Part shown: positions 14,961 to 25,511 of the stretch, piece after piece
Numbering within the stretch: the stretch's first letter is position 1
Layout: each line of letters begins with the position of its first letter
Source: Haematococcus lacustris
Lineage: Eukaryota > Chlorophyta > Chlorophyceae > Chlamydomonadales > Haematococcaceae
Direction of reading: 5' to 3'
Assembly (NCBI GenBank): GCA_030144725.1
Contig: JASKMD010000029.1
Span: 14,790,280 to 14,854,279 of the forward strand
Length of the DNA stretch: 64,000 nucleotides
Notes under the pieces: model-generated
Database searches by the model: none
What the model saw: the letters and a program-made list of their open reading frames with translations, nothing else
Told to the model about the DNA's origin: nothing
Program-made: the position numbers and the translations under genes

Positions 14961-15516
14961 CTGTTGTCAGCTCACGCCAGTTCCGTCACTGCGCCGGCAT
15001 TCATCACCGAGCTGCCGCTGCACCGTCGGATCCTGTACGCCATCCACGTCAACAGGTGCCTCGAGGAGTGGCAGGTCCTCAACCACCCTGCACCCCCACC
15101 AAAGCAAGGCAGTGGCAGGGGCAAGGGCAGGGGCAAGGACACTCGATTGTTGCCACCGTCGAGCATCGCCATGCCACCGTCGAGCATCGCTAGCAGCGTC
15201 GCCCCTGTGGCCTCAAAACATAGTGCACCATTTACGAACGCCGAACGAAAGGCGAGCGGACCGTCGTGAAGGCGTAATGACGCATTGTGCGGGAGTGGTG
15301 CTAATCTACACACCACTGCGGCCTAGAACTTTTAGTAGAAGCTGTTGAACTTCCGACTACATTATTAGCCTTAAGGCTTTCTCATAGCTAGCCTCACTTT
15401 GCTGGTGTTGTACAGACTTGTCCGGCTAACGTCAAAGCTACATGAGTTCGAGTGACCTAGGGTTTAAATCATCATTTGCCCGAAATAATGAAGTCCATCA
15501 CTCTCTTGCACGGCGT
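14961..15516. other. Intergenic stretch, no gene seen
   Basis: Holds a small tandem repeat of GCCACCGTCGAGCATCGC (15151-15190) and AT-richer DNA to the right that is probably the arabinokinase 3' end. Confidence 0.5.
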
Positions 15517-18500
15517 TCACTGGAGCTTTACTGCCAAGCACCCAAACGTTGAAGCCCCCATGCTGCTGCCTTTGAACAGCTTTGTGGGGGTGGCCAGACC
15601 CAGGTGTCGCTGGTAGCGGGACACGATGTCCTGCACTGCATCCTCGGCCTCTGAGCCGCTACTGCCCAGGATGCACACAGTGCCACCTGAGCCACCGCCA
15701 GTAATTTTGGCACCAAACAGCAGCGGCATACGGCCTGATGCTTGCGCAGCACTGATGTGCTCCACCACCATCTCTACAAGCCTGCGAGGGCAACAGTGGA
15801 TCACACATCCTACTTATGAAAACAAAATTTCTCGGACATTGCCAGAACAGGCTACGCTGATGAGGCGCAGGCAGGTTCAGGCGCTGCTGAATCCACCCAA
15901 ACTGCATGCACCGCCCAGGCCCGCCCACCCAACCATCTCAGTGGCTGCCACTGCTCTATATGCAGCTGATGTGTAGCAACATGGATCTTCAAGCTGGTCG
16001 GGAGGTAGGTGAGGGCGGATGTGGTGAAGGTCAGGGGGGCAGGGTTAGGGTGAGGGGCAGGAGTTGAGGGGTGGGAGCCAGATTAGGACCTTCTGCATGT
16101 GTGGCTCTTGGTCACAGCCCTTAGCCTGTGTGCTACCCCCAACCCTGCCCTGCCCTGGACAAGCAGGCCTGGGTCAGAAGCCGGCCCAGGACTCACCTGT
16201 CAGTGCCATGCGACCCCAAGCCACAGGCTGAGTAGCTGGCATGGGACTGCAGCATGAGCTCACCCAGCAGCAGCCCCTGCTCCTGACTAGGGGCCGCCTG
16301 CAGCAGCTGCCGGAACAGGCGCACCCGGTGATGCTCATGAACGGGGTGAGCTGCCGGCTGCCTGACGGCATACCTGGGGGGTCAGGCAGGGGCGCAGGCA
16401 CCAGCTACAGAGAGGTGGCAGGGAGCAGCCAGAGTGCAGGGCTAGCCTCATGCCGTCCCCTGTTGCTTGTTTGCCAGGGTAGCTCTAGCTGCCGCACTCG
16501 CCTGACCTGCCTGACCTGCCAGGGCCTGGCTCGGCATCCATCATAACAAGGCACCAGGATAACCACCTGGCCTAGACCCTGCTTGTGTGCTGTGCTGTGG
16601 TCCTGTGGTCATAGGAGGGGAGCGTGCTGCTCGGGTCGGGGTTTGCAGCTGTCAAGGTGCCTTTTGGATGAAGTGGTGGTAGTGGAGGCAGACCCACTGC
16701 CAGGCCACCACCCTGCAGGAGTGTTGGTCCTGAGATGACCATCTTGTGTAGTGAGTACTTTGCCCTGGTCCCGAGCACAAGTGTGAACACAGCCAGGGAG
16801 GCTGCGGCACCTTGGCTGTGCCGCCTTGGGAACCTCTCCTGTACACCTTCTGCCCAACACCCCTCCTCCTCCTCCCCTAACACCCCACCTTACTTCCGGC
16901 AGCACCCGGGTCACTGGGTCCACATGCGCCCCATGCAGCGCCAGGAACTGCTGGCCAGTCATGGACTCTGGCAGGGAGGGCTCCAGCCAGGTGGAGAACT
17001 GGCTAGGTGACAGGCCCACCAGGTAGCCGGCCTGCAGCGCCCCCCTCAAGCCCTGCGCGGCTGCAGCTGGTGCGAGGGAAGAGGGGGTGGAGGAGGAGGG
17101 GGTGAGCCGAGGGGTAGTGCCCTCCCTGGCTGCCACCTGCCCTGGACCCCCTTCCCCATCCCTCCCCTCCCCACCCCCTGCATGGATAGCAGTCCCACTG
17201 CCACTGCCAGTTCCACTCTGCTCCCGATCCTGCTGATGTGCCTGTTGAGGCACCGCCTTGTGGGGCGTGTCTGCTGAGTTGCTGTGGGGCAGGGCGGCGA
17301 GCTGCTGCCCAATCTTGAGGCCCATGAAGGCACCGGACCGCACACTGCCATAGTCAGCACCGCCCACACTGTGGCGCAGCCCCGAGTCAACCCCCCACAC
17401 GCTGAGGTGGCTGGGCAGCGCCACACAGCCCTGCACCTCTGCCGGCTGGCACAGCAGCGCTAGCAGGGCCCCCTCCTCACCCAGGGCACTGGCCATCTGC
17501 AGACCAGGCAAGCACCAAGCAGCGCTGACCAGGAGGGCGGTGGGTACCCTCACCCTGGTGAGCAGGCAGGAAAGCAGGAGATGGTCGGTTACAGTGCCAT
17601 GTGTGTTTAACTTGTAAGGTGTCAGGATGAGCCAAGGCAGGGTCAGCAGGGTTAGCAGGGCCAGGTAGGAAGGGTCAGGATGGGTCAGGGTGGGTTGAGG
17701 TGGGGCAGGGTGCGGCAGGGTGGGTCAGGGAGTGACCCAGTGAGTAGGTTGTATGATTGCACCAACACTGCACTGCACATCACACACGGCAATTCAGCCC
17801 CCTGCTGTGGGGGTCAACCCCGGCTTTGCGTGGACCTGCTGCAGCCTTGATGTTGGCCCCACCCCTAGCTGTCATCCCATCACCAGCCTGCGCATCCCGC
17901 CCCACTCCCTCCCCTCTGCTGCCCGCCCCTAGCGCCACCTGGTCCATGATGCCGCAGGGCGCCCCCACCACCAGGTTCTCCACACGCTGGCACAGGAGGG
18001 CCAGCTGGCGCCCGGGCACCTGCCCCTGGCCCTGCCCGCACGCAGCCAGCAGGGCTTGCATCACAGCCACCTCCACCGCCGCAGACGAGGACACCCCCTT
18101 GCCTGCAGCCGCCCACAACAGCAAGGGACAGCAGCTGGTGCTGTGGCCTAGCTGCATAGGGGAGGGAGAGGGGCATTGCCATCTCTAGCCTCACCTGCGC
18201 CCCCAACACCTTGGTGGCTCCGCTCCTCTCCTCCCTGCCTCTGCCTCTTGCAAGCACTGTCTGTCTGGCCCCAGCCACGGTGAAGGTCAGGGACACACAC
18301 CCTCAAGCTGGGCAGCAGATGGCTGCACGGGGCATGCAAGCAGCTGGGACTGCCCGGCGAGGAAGGTGCTGAAAAGCACCCGACCGTTGGGCCCTACGCA
18401 GCCCGCATGCTTGCCCTTCCCGCCTACCTGCCTACCTGCCTACCTTGCCTGCCTGGCTTACCTTGCCTACTGCTTGTCCCACCTACTTGCCTACCTGCCT

Positions 18501-20589
18501 GCCCGGGTCACCTTCAGGCACCTGGGAGGACACCAGGATTGAGACGGAGGCGCCGCTGAAGCCCAGGCCCTGCTCCCGACTCAGTACCAGCAGGCAACCC
18601 ACCACATAGGCAGCCCAGCTGGTTGCCAGCTCTGCCTGCCAGGGCGCACAGCATAGCCGGGCGTGCTCAGTACACCACTGCTGCTGCTGGTCTGCAGGCC
18701 ACTGCCAGGGCTGCGCACCGCCACGCCACGCCTTCCCAGCAGGCACTGACAAAGTAGCTGGCAGTTGGGAGGGAGGGAAGTCAAAAGGCACCATGACAGC
18801 TCTGTAACGATGAGCTGATTATGGATTGGCCATCAGCACCACCCTCGTCAACATCATCAGCAGCAGCAGCAGCAGCACCAGCACCAGCACCACCTTGTGC
18901 AGCCTCTCCATATCGCCCACATGAGTACCTTGTGACTGTCACATGGACCCTGCTCAGGCCCATTGTACGAGCTGAGCAGCTGATGCTGCACACATGAGTG
19001 ATGCCAGCCAATGGCCGTGACAGCAGTGCTGCCTGCTACCTTGAAGAGTGTGCAGGCCTCCTCATAGCTCAGTGGCTGGCCTTCAGGGTACAGGGCGCAC
19101 GTAGGGCATGTGAAGGAGGGGGCACGGCTGGCCTGGTCAGCACTGAGCGACACCACTGAGATGTGTGGGTCTGCACTGCGGAGCAAGCATCACGCTTGTG
19201 TGAGAATGAGGGATGAAAAGTGAGGTAATGAAATCAGCATTGTCCAGGGTGCACCAGAAGGGTTCATGGTGCAGTACCAGGGGGCCAAGGCTCAGCAGCA
19301 CATGAGTTGCCACATGCATGTCACACTGAGGTGTGAGATCACACTGCCAGGCATGCTAGGCAAGGGCACCATCAGGTTGACTCGCTGCGAGTCCCATAGC
19401 CATTGAACAGCCCACAAAACGCGGGTAGCCTCGACTTTGTCATGGAATGTCTGCAAAATGCACTGATTGGTGACGGCAAGGCAGCGCAGGCGGTGCAGGC
19501 AGTGCTGACGATGCAGGCCATGCAAGCTGTGCAGGCGTTGCAGGCACCGCCACCAACCAGTGGGCAGCTTCATGGGCGCACCTGCCATGCGTCACTTGGA
19601 CAGCTGCATGGCAGGCCTCAGCCACTGGCATCTGCAGCACCAGGGCGCCTGAGTAGTCCGCGATGCCCCCCATGACATCCAGCCGGCCAGGAGCTCGCGC
19701 TACATACACCAGGTCCTGCGCCCTGAGACAGCACACCGAGTAGCCCATCACACAGTGCGCTTAAAGTGTGCGGGGGGTGGCACGGGACGCCACACACCTC
19801 AGGCCATTCCACACATGCCAGAGGTAACCGAATGGACCGCAGATGGGCAAATGCCATGTTATGCTGGTGGTGATGACAATAATGATGAAACCTGCAGCCA
19901 CTGGCATTGCAGTCGTGATGCACGTGTGTGGTGCACGCCTAGGAGTTGTGCTCATTGCCTGCGCGGCCAACCCAAAGAAAGCACGTTACTAGTGTATGCT
20001 GAAAAACACTTGATGCTGACAGCTTGCAGCAGCGCATGTTAGTCATGGATAGTGGAGGCTGCAGCCTGCCTGGGGTTCAGGCAACAGAAGGTGTCCATGC
20101 CATGTGTGATTGTTCCATTCCATCCAGACAAAGCATCATCCCTTACACAGTTTGTATCATGCTTCCTTTGCTTATGCACATGTTGCTTGCAGGGCGGATG
20201 AGGCTGGGGGCAAGAGCAAGAGCACGGCTGTACACCCGTGTTAAACTTCAGCATGCACAATCATAGTCCTGGTGTTCAGTTCCTAGCCCAGGGTACCTCC
20301 AATGAAGCCTTGTAGATTATGTGTTTGCCTAGAGTTGCCTGGACTACGGTAGCCTAGCAGTACACAAACTCCTGGCCTCAGGGGGCTGTGTACGGACGGG
20401 GACTTACTTGAACAAAGTCGCGGGCTTAGGAGGAACATGTGGGAGCTCGTGAGTGCCATGGAAATATGGCTCTAACTCACGCAGGAACGCGGCAGTATCC
20501 ACGTTTCTAGCAGCTGCGAAGTTGCCTGCGATGCCATGGACGATATGATTTGAACGGCCCTTCTCCTGCGGAAGGCCAGGGATGCGCAC
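15517..20589 (-). CDS. ARA1: L-arabinokinase, GHMP kinase part (5' end not found)
   Basis: This enzyme phosphorylates L-arabinose at C1 for cell-wall sugar salvage. Exons: 20408-20589, 19596-19722, 19040-19170, 18512-18635, 17939-18102, 16894-17496, 16197-16350 and 15517-15781. The GHMP signature [19 protein letters not shown], the ATP loop [17 protein letters not shown] split over an intron, [21 protein letters not shown]-like [20 protein letters not shown] and the C-terminal [18 protein letters not shown] all match plant arabinokinase. Phases show one small exon each still missing between 19596 and 19170 and between 16894 and 16350. The long exon carries a low-complexity insert (about residues 85-150 of that exon). 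Plant enzymes have an N-terminal glycosyltransferase-like half, which I do not see upstream, where transposons and repeats begin at 20.6 kb. Confidence 0.9.
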
Positions 20590-20668
20590 CTGACTCGATC
20601 GTGACTGTCATTGGCCTTATTTGGGAACTCCAATCGCTGACCGCCGCGATCGTACACGGGGCTGGAAC

Positions 20669-20835
20669 CTGACATGAATATTTGCCCTACAAAAGTCATC
20701 AAAAGTCAGGAAATCAACAGGAAAAACAGGAAATCAACAGGCAAACCTGGGAATATACAGGAAAACCAGGAAATCAAAAAGCAATTTGCGGTGTACGAAG
20801 CATATGCAGCAGAAACAGCGAAACAGAACAGAGGG
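20669..20835 (+). repeat. Interspersed repeat, copy 2 (pair with 13875-14045)
   Basis: Matches copy 1 over about 165 bases, beginning CCTGACATGAATATTTGCCC. Here it joins the structured repeat directly at about 20832. Confidence 0.85.
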
Positions 20836-20961
20836 ATGTGTGTGCGCTAGGGTCATGCATAAGATAGGGTAGGGCTCTAGCGACTGCTAGGGTTAGGGAC
20901 CTAGGTTAGGGACACACACCGGTCACTCACTGCTGTGGAGAAGTGTAGGGGCTCCACAAGA
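20830..20961 (+). repeat. Structured interspersed repeat, copy 2 (split by a hAT element)
   Basis: Same plan as 14815-14960: GTGTGTG, inner stem CGCTAGGG with CTCTAGCG, TTAGGG hexamers, CACACAC. It continues after the hAT insertion at 21449 with GTACAGGGCGGCCTG, matching GATACAGAACGGCCTG after copy 1, so the insertion interrupted an existing repeat. Confidence 0.6.
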
Positions 20962-20969
20962 GGTTAGGG

Positions 20970-21448
20970 CAGGCTTGTGAATCTTCAGATTTTCAGATTT
21001 TCATTTTTCATATTTTCAATGAAATGAAATGAAATGAATTGAAAACTGAAAGAGTTTCATCGTCAGTGAAACTGAGCGGATGCCGCTATTTCTCAGCCTA
21101 TCCTTTTAGACGCGGCTTGTTTGTAGGCCTGCACTGGTTGATATGCAGAACTACGTAGTTTGCCAAAGGTCAGACATGCAAGCCATTCTTAAAGATGCAA
21201 GCCGTCCATGCTGTCCGTGGATCCGCCATCTGTGGCGTTTTCTGGCTTGCGCTTCTTCCGCTGTGGCTGTAGCGCGCTGGCGCTAGCCAAGCCAATCGCA
21301 GCACAGCCAATCACTCTGCAACACCCGATCTGCGATCTGACCGGGGGCAGCACCCGGCACTTTCAGATGTGCAGTGAAAACGTTCAGATTTTCAGATGAG
21401 AATTTTCATTGAAAATCTGAATGAAAATCTGAAATTTTCACAAGCCTG
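20970..21448. mobile_element. Non-autonomous hAT element with exact 8-bp duplication
   Basis: A 479-bp element bounded by the inverted repeat CAGGCTTGTGAA (12 bases, perfect) and flanked on both sides by GGTTAGGG (20962-20969 and 21449-21456), an exact 8-bp target duplication as hAT elements make. The ends are AT-rich repeats of GAAAATCTGA while the core is G+C-rich. It encodes no transposase. A related copy in opposite orientation lies at 30635-31163. Confidence 0.88.
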
Positions 21449-21510
21449 GGTTAGGGGTACAGGGCGGCCTGGAACCTCTACTGTGGTGTGCAAGCAGCTG
21501 GGTCTGTTCA

Positions 21511-21570
21511 AGACCTGACCTGACCTGACCTGACCTGACCCGACCCTGACCCTGACCCTGACCCTGACTC
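21511..21570. repeat. Short TGACC / CCCTGA array
   Basis: Five TGACC pentamers grade into CCCTGA hexamers, a small relative of the large array at 23.3 kb. Confidence 0.85.
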
Positions 21571-22164
21571 AGGCGCCCCCAACATGGGGTTGGTAATCTT
21601 CATGCAAATACCCACTCTATACTGCACCGTTTTCGATAGCGTTTGTCACGTTGGCACCGGCGAATTACTGCGCGTCTACTGGCAAGCGGCGCGTTAGCTC
21701 TTGCAAGTGAGGCCATGCCGGCGCAAACGATCGCGGACACACCTCAGCTGCTCACAACCGGTTGTTCTAGTGGTATGTAGCGGCATCAGTGATAGAACTG
21801 CGCTTGCTATCGAGCCAGAAGTACAATCAATGTTTAGCCCGCCAGGCTCACTCCGCGAACCTTTCATTGGTGCAGGCGTTGTCGGAGGCCCGTCGTTAGG
21901 CAAGTTGACACGCGACATTGCAGCGAGGTGCGAAAATGTTCGTTTCTCCCTAGCCGGCTATACAGAAAAAGGGACCCCCTTGCACAAACCGGCGTATTGT
22001 GAACCGACCACTGTGACTTTCCAGAATTTGCCGTGTCAACTTTGTTCCAAACCCAACGAAGCAGCTGTTGGAGAAGAAAGCAAAGCATTCCATCCACCAG
22101 GCTTGTGGAAACATAAGTTGGCGTGACCTAACTTTGCCTTGCAGTGCTGACTAGCCCACCCGGA

Positions 22165-22497
22165 ACCCTTGCAGCCCGCCCCACCCCCTCCCAGCCCCTC
22201 CCACCCCCTCCCAGCCCCAGCCCCGCCCTCCCACCCCCTCCCACCCCTAGCCCCACCCCTCCCACCCCCTCCCAGCCCCTCCCACCCCCTCCCAGCCCCT
22301 CCCACCCCCTCCCAGCCCCAGCCCCGCCCTCCCACCCCCTCCCACCCCTAGCCCCACCCCTCCCACCCCCTCCCAGCCCCTCCCAGCACCAGCCCCTCCC
22401 TCCCACCCCCTCCCAGCCCCAGCCCCGCCCTCCCACCCCCTCCCACCCCCAGCCCCACCCCTTCTCACCCCCTCCCAGCCCCTTCTAGCCCCAGCCT
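22165..22497. repeat. CCCAGCCCCTCCCACC-type array
   Basis: Irregular array of CCCAGCCCC and CCCACCCCCT units, with a longer higher-order period of about 125 bases (compare 22195-22320 with 22310-22430). The proline-rich frames across it are artefacts. Confidence 0.9.
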
Positions 22498-22675
22498 AGA
22501 AGCACAGCTGCGCTAGTGCCTCCCCTATGGTTTGCAGCCGGCGGCGTGCTAAATACGTAGCCCAAATAGTATCACCAAGGGCTGCTCATCTGCACAGTCC
22601 CAGTGGCTTGACAGCCACAGCAAGGAAGGCTGAGGCTATCGCTAAGGAGGTGCAGGTGCATGCTATCGCTAAGGA

Positions 22676-22840
22676 GGTGCCGCCCCTGGGCTGCCCACCC
22701 CTCCTGCTGCCCCCCCCTGGCAGCAGCTGGCAGCTGGTGCTGGTGCTGCCCCTGGGCTGCCCACCCCTCCTGCTGCCCCCCCCTGGCAGCAGCTGGCAGC
22801 TGGTGGTGGTGCCGCCCCTGGGCTGCCCACCCCTCCAGCG
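22676..22840. repeat. About 65-bp tandem repeat, 2.5 copies
   Basis: Units begin GCCCCTGGGCTGCCCACCCC and end in GGCAGCTGGTGCTGGTG. Three partial copies are nearly identical, indicating recent duplication. A 13-base repeat CTATCGCTAAGGAGGTGC precedes it twice. Confidence 0.88.
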
Positions 22841-23328
22841 GAGCTAGACACAAGCTCGACACGCAAGCGGAGGGCGGGCGGGAGGGATCAGACCCAACAT
22901 TTCGAGCAAGGTAACGTAGCAATGGCCTACACACCTTGTGTGGCCTTACAGAGTTGCCAGGTAGTAGGTACTACTCACGCATGTGTGGAATGGCGCGGTT
23001 ACATCGGTTTGGCGTGCCATGTGAATCGATTTGACTGCGGCGACTGTCCTTGACTGTTTGCAGGGTCTACTGGGCCACGTCGGTCGCGGCGGTCTCTCGC
23101 GACGAGGCCCGCATGAGCTAACAATGCCTATATTTGAATGTCAAGATTTGAGCCGCCATAGCACCCAACACACTGCACAGTATTTAATGTTACAAGCTGC
23201 ACCGCATAGCCGACAGAGTCCTCTATCCAGGGATGTGCGAAACATTAATAGAAACAACAAGGCTGAGACGCGGCGTCGTTTTGATTACCAGGGGTCAGTT
23301 TCCTGACATTTTTTGTTAGTTGGGGACA

Positions 23329-24643
23329 CCTGACCCTGACCCTGACCCTGACCCTGACCCTGACCCTGACCCTGACCCTGACCCTGACCCTGACCCTGAC
23401 CCTGACCCTGACCCTGACCCTGACCCTGACCCTGACCCTGACCCTGACCCTGACCCTGACCCTGACCCTGACCCTGACCCTGACCCTGACCCTGACCCTG
23501 ACCCTGACCCTGACCCTGACCCTGACCCTGACCCTGACCCTGACCCTGACCCTGACCCTGACCCTGACCCTGACCCTGACCCTGACCCTGACCCTGACCC
23601 TGACCCTGACCCTGACCCTGACCCTGACCCTGACCCCGACCCTGACCCTGACCCTGACCCCGACCCTGACCCTGACCCTGACCCTGACCCTGACCCTGAC
23701 CCTGACCCTGACCCTGACCCTGACCCTGACCCTGACCCTGACCCTGACCCTGACCCTGACCCTGACCCTGACCCTGACCCTGACCCTGACCCTGACCCTG
23801 ACCCTGACCCTGACCCTGACCCTGACCCTGACCCTGACCCTGACCCTGACCCTGACCCTGACCCTGACCCTGACCCTGACCCTGACCCTGACCCTGACCC
23901 TGACCCTGACCCTGACCCTGACCCTGACCCTGACCCTGACCCTGACCCTGACCCTGACCCTGACCCTGACCCTGACCCTGACCCTGACCCTGACCCTGAC
24001 CCTGACCCTGACCCTGACCCTGACCCTGACCCTGACCCTGACCCTGACCCTGACCCTGACCCTGACCCTGACCCTGACCCTGACCCTGACCCTGACCCTG
24101 ACCCTGACCCTGACCCTGACCCTGACCCTGACCCTGACCCTGACCCTGACCCTGACCCTGACCCTGACCCTGACCCTGACCCTGACCCTGACCCTGACCC
24201 TGACCCTGACCCTGACCCTGACCCTGACCCTGACCCTGACCCTGACCCTGACCCTGACCCTGACCCTGACCCTGACCCTGACCCTGACCCTGACCCTGAC
24301 CCTGACCCTGACCCTGACCCTGACCCTGACCCTGACCCTGACCCTGACCCTGACCCTGACCCTGACCCTGACCCTGACCCTGACCCTGACCCTGACCCTG
24401 ACCCTGACCCTGACCCTGACCCTGACCCTGACCCTGACCCTGACCCTGACCCTGACCCTGACCCTGACCCTGACCCTGACCCTGACCCTGACCCTGACCC
24501 TGACCCTGACCCTGACCCTGACCCTGACCCTGACCCTGACCCTGACCCTGACCCTGACCCTGACCCTGACCCTGACCCTGACCCTGACCCTGACCCTGAC
24601 CCTGACCCTGACCCTGACCCTGACCCTGACCCTGACCCTGACC
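23329..24643. repeat. Large (CCCTGA)n telomere-variant array
   Basis: About 218 hexamers over 1.3 kb with only two CCCCGA variants near 23634-23660. Its reverse complement TCAGGG is one base away from the TTAGGG telomere unit. It adjoins a family 2 Fanzor-like relic on the right, as does the smaller array at 55650. The GQ and PD dipeptide frames are artefacts. Confidence 0.97.
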
Positions 24644-25020
24644 CAGTGACAGGCCTGACAGGCTGCTGAGCGTGGATGAGTTCCGCACCAGCTGTGTCAG
24701 CTCGTCAGTGCATGCCCGCCAGCCTTGTGAGCTGCCCCTGCCACGTGTCCGGCTTAGGCCCGCAGACTGGGTACCCCCAGCAGGCCAGGTGATCCAGCGG
24801 CTGGTGCGCCCAGCCTAGAGCAAGCGGCATGCTAAGTATGTGCGGGGCCTGTCGTGGTGCCATCAGGTGCCGCCCCCCCCCCACGCCCCCTGCCCCTACC
24901 CAGGGAACCCCCCCCCCCCCCCTTCCCCTGCCCAGGACGGCAAGCAGCGGCTGCACCGGGCTGCTGAGTACCGGCGGGGTATTGATGGCCGGGCCCGCAA
25001 CAACCCAAAGGGCCTAGCAT
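24644..25020 (+). pseudogene. Fanzor-like nuclease relic, family 2 copy B
   Basis: Reads SVDEFRTSCVSSSVHARQPC, then RLRPADWVPPAGQVIQRLVRPA with a TAG stop at about 24816, HAKYVRGLSWC, and finally RLHRAAEYRRGIDGRARNN. Compared with copy G at 55.9-56.5 kb, the RuvC-III segment between the Pro-rich linker and RLHRAAEY is deleted. It starts right at the end of the (CCCTGA)n array. It is certainly non-functional. Confidence 0.7.
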
Positions 25021-25245
25021 GTTTACACAGGCTGTTAGCCTTACAGAGCATTAAGCTGTTAGTTTTGGTGAGGTGCCCAGTGGTCAAGGGGGATTAGCCC
25101 CAGGAAAGAGTGTCATTGATATGGGGTTTGTAGTCATCAAGGGTACGACCGAGGATGCTACAACTTGATTGTAGTAGCTGAGTGAGATTACCCACAGCCC
25201 AACATGTTGTTCCTTGTTGAATGCGTTTTGTTTGCCCTGGAACTT
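25012..25245 (+). ncRNA. Conserved 3' region of family 2 (putative guide RNA), copy B
   Basis: Aligns by eye to 56522-56760 after copy G over about 235 non-coding bases, sharing GGGCCTAGCATGTTTACACAGG, AAGCTGTTAGTTTT, GATTACCCACAG and TTGTTCC. Conservation of a non-coding tail in two separately decaying copies suggests it is a functional part of the element. That it is a guide RNA is inferred from the TnpB/Fanzor layout. Confidence 0.45.
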
Positions 25246-25511
25246 CTACCTCTCTCATCTCGCTAGGTTTATCGAGCCAACTGCGTCGAGCCGACACTAT
25301 ATCCCAACTGTGCTACATGCACGTTACATGCTACGTTCGCGGCTTTGATGGCTGTAAGCTGACTCAGTTGAGACATGGGCACACTCTACTGTCCCACAGG
25401 CCGCTAAGCCTTAGCCTTCAATGCTCTCTAGCGGCCAGGCGGTCAGGCCTAGGTGTGTTTTCACCATGCAGCACCCGGATATCGAGCTTGTCGAAATGTC
25501 TCACTACTCCT

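Larger units (their letters stand above)
21571..23328. other. Low-content region with weak ORFs and G+C-rich repeats
   Basis: Two plus-strand open frames, 21701-22126 (141 codons, mixed composition) and 23031-23306 (91 codons), are not recognisable and have no supporting motifs. I leave them as unproven. No missing arabinokinase N-terminal exon was recognised here. Confidence 0.5.

Noticed and set aside
20408..20589. Complete N-terminus of L-arabinokinase at this exon
   Set aside because: The exon starts with a splice acceptor (TCAG) and no ATG, and the plant enzyme has a further N-terminal half.
23329..24643. Chromosome end (true telomere)
   Set aside because: The unit is CCCTGA, not CCCTAA or CCCTAAA, and unique or transposon sequence continues on both sides.
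23285..24688. Very long open frames (GQ repeats on minus, PD repeats on plus)
   Set aside because: They are translations of the (CCCTGA)n array; the hexamer lacks stops in most frames. Same reasoning for LAGW, PARP, GGWE and PAQPS frames.
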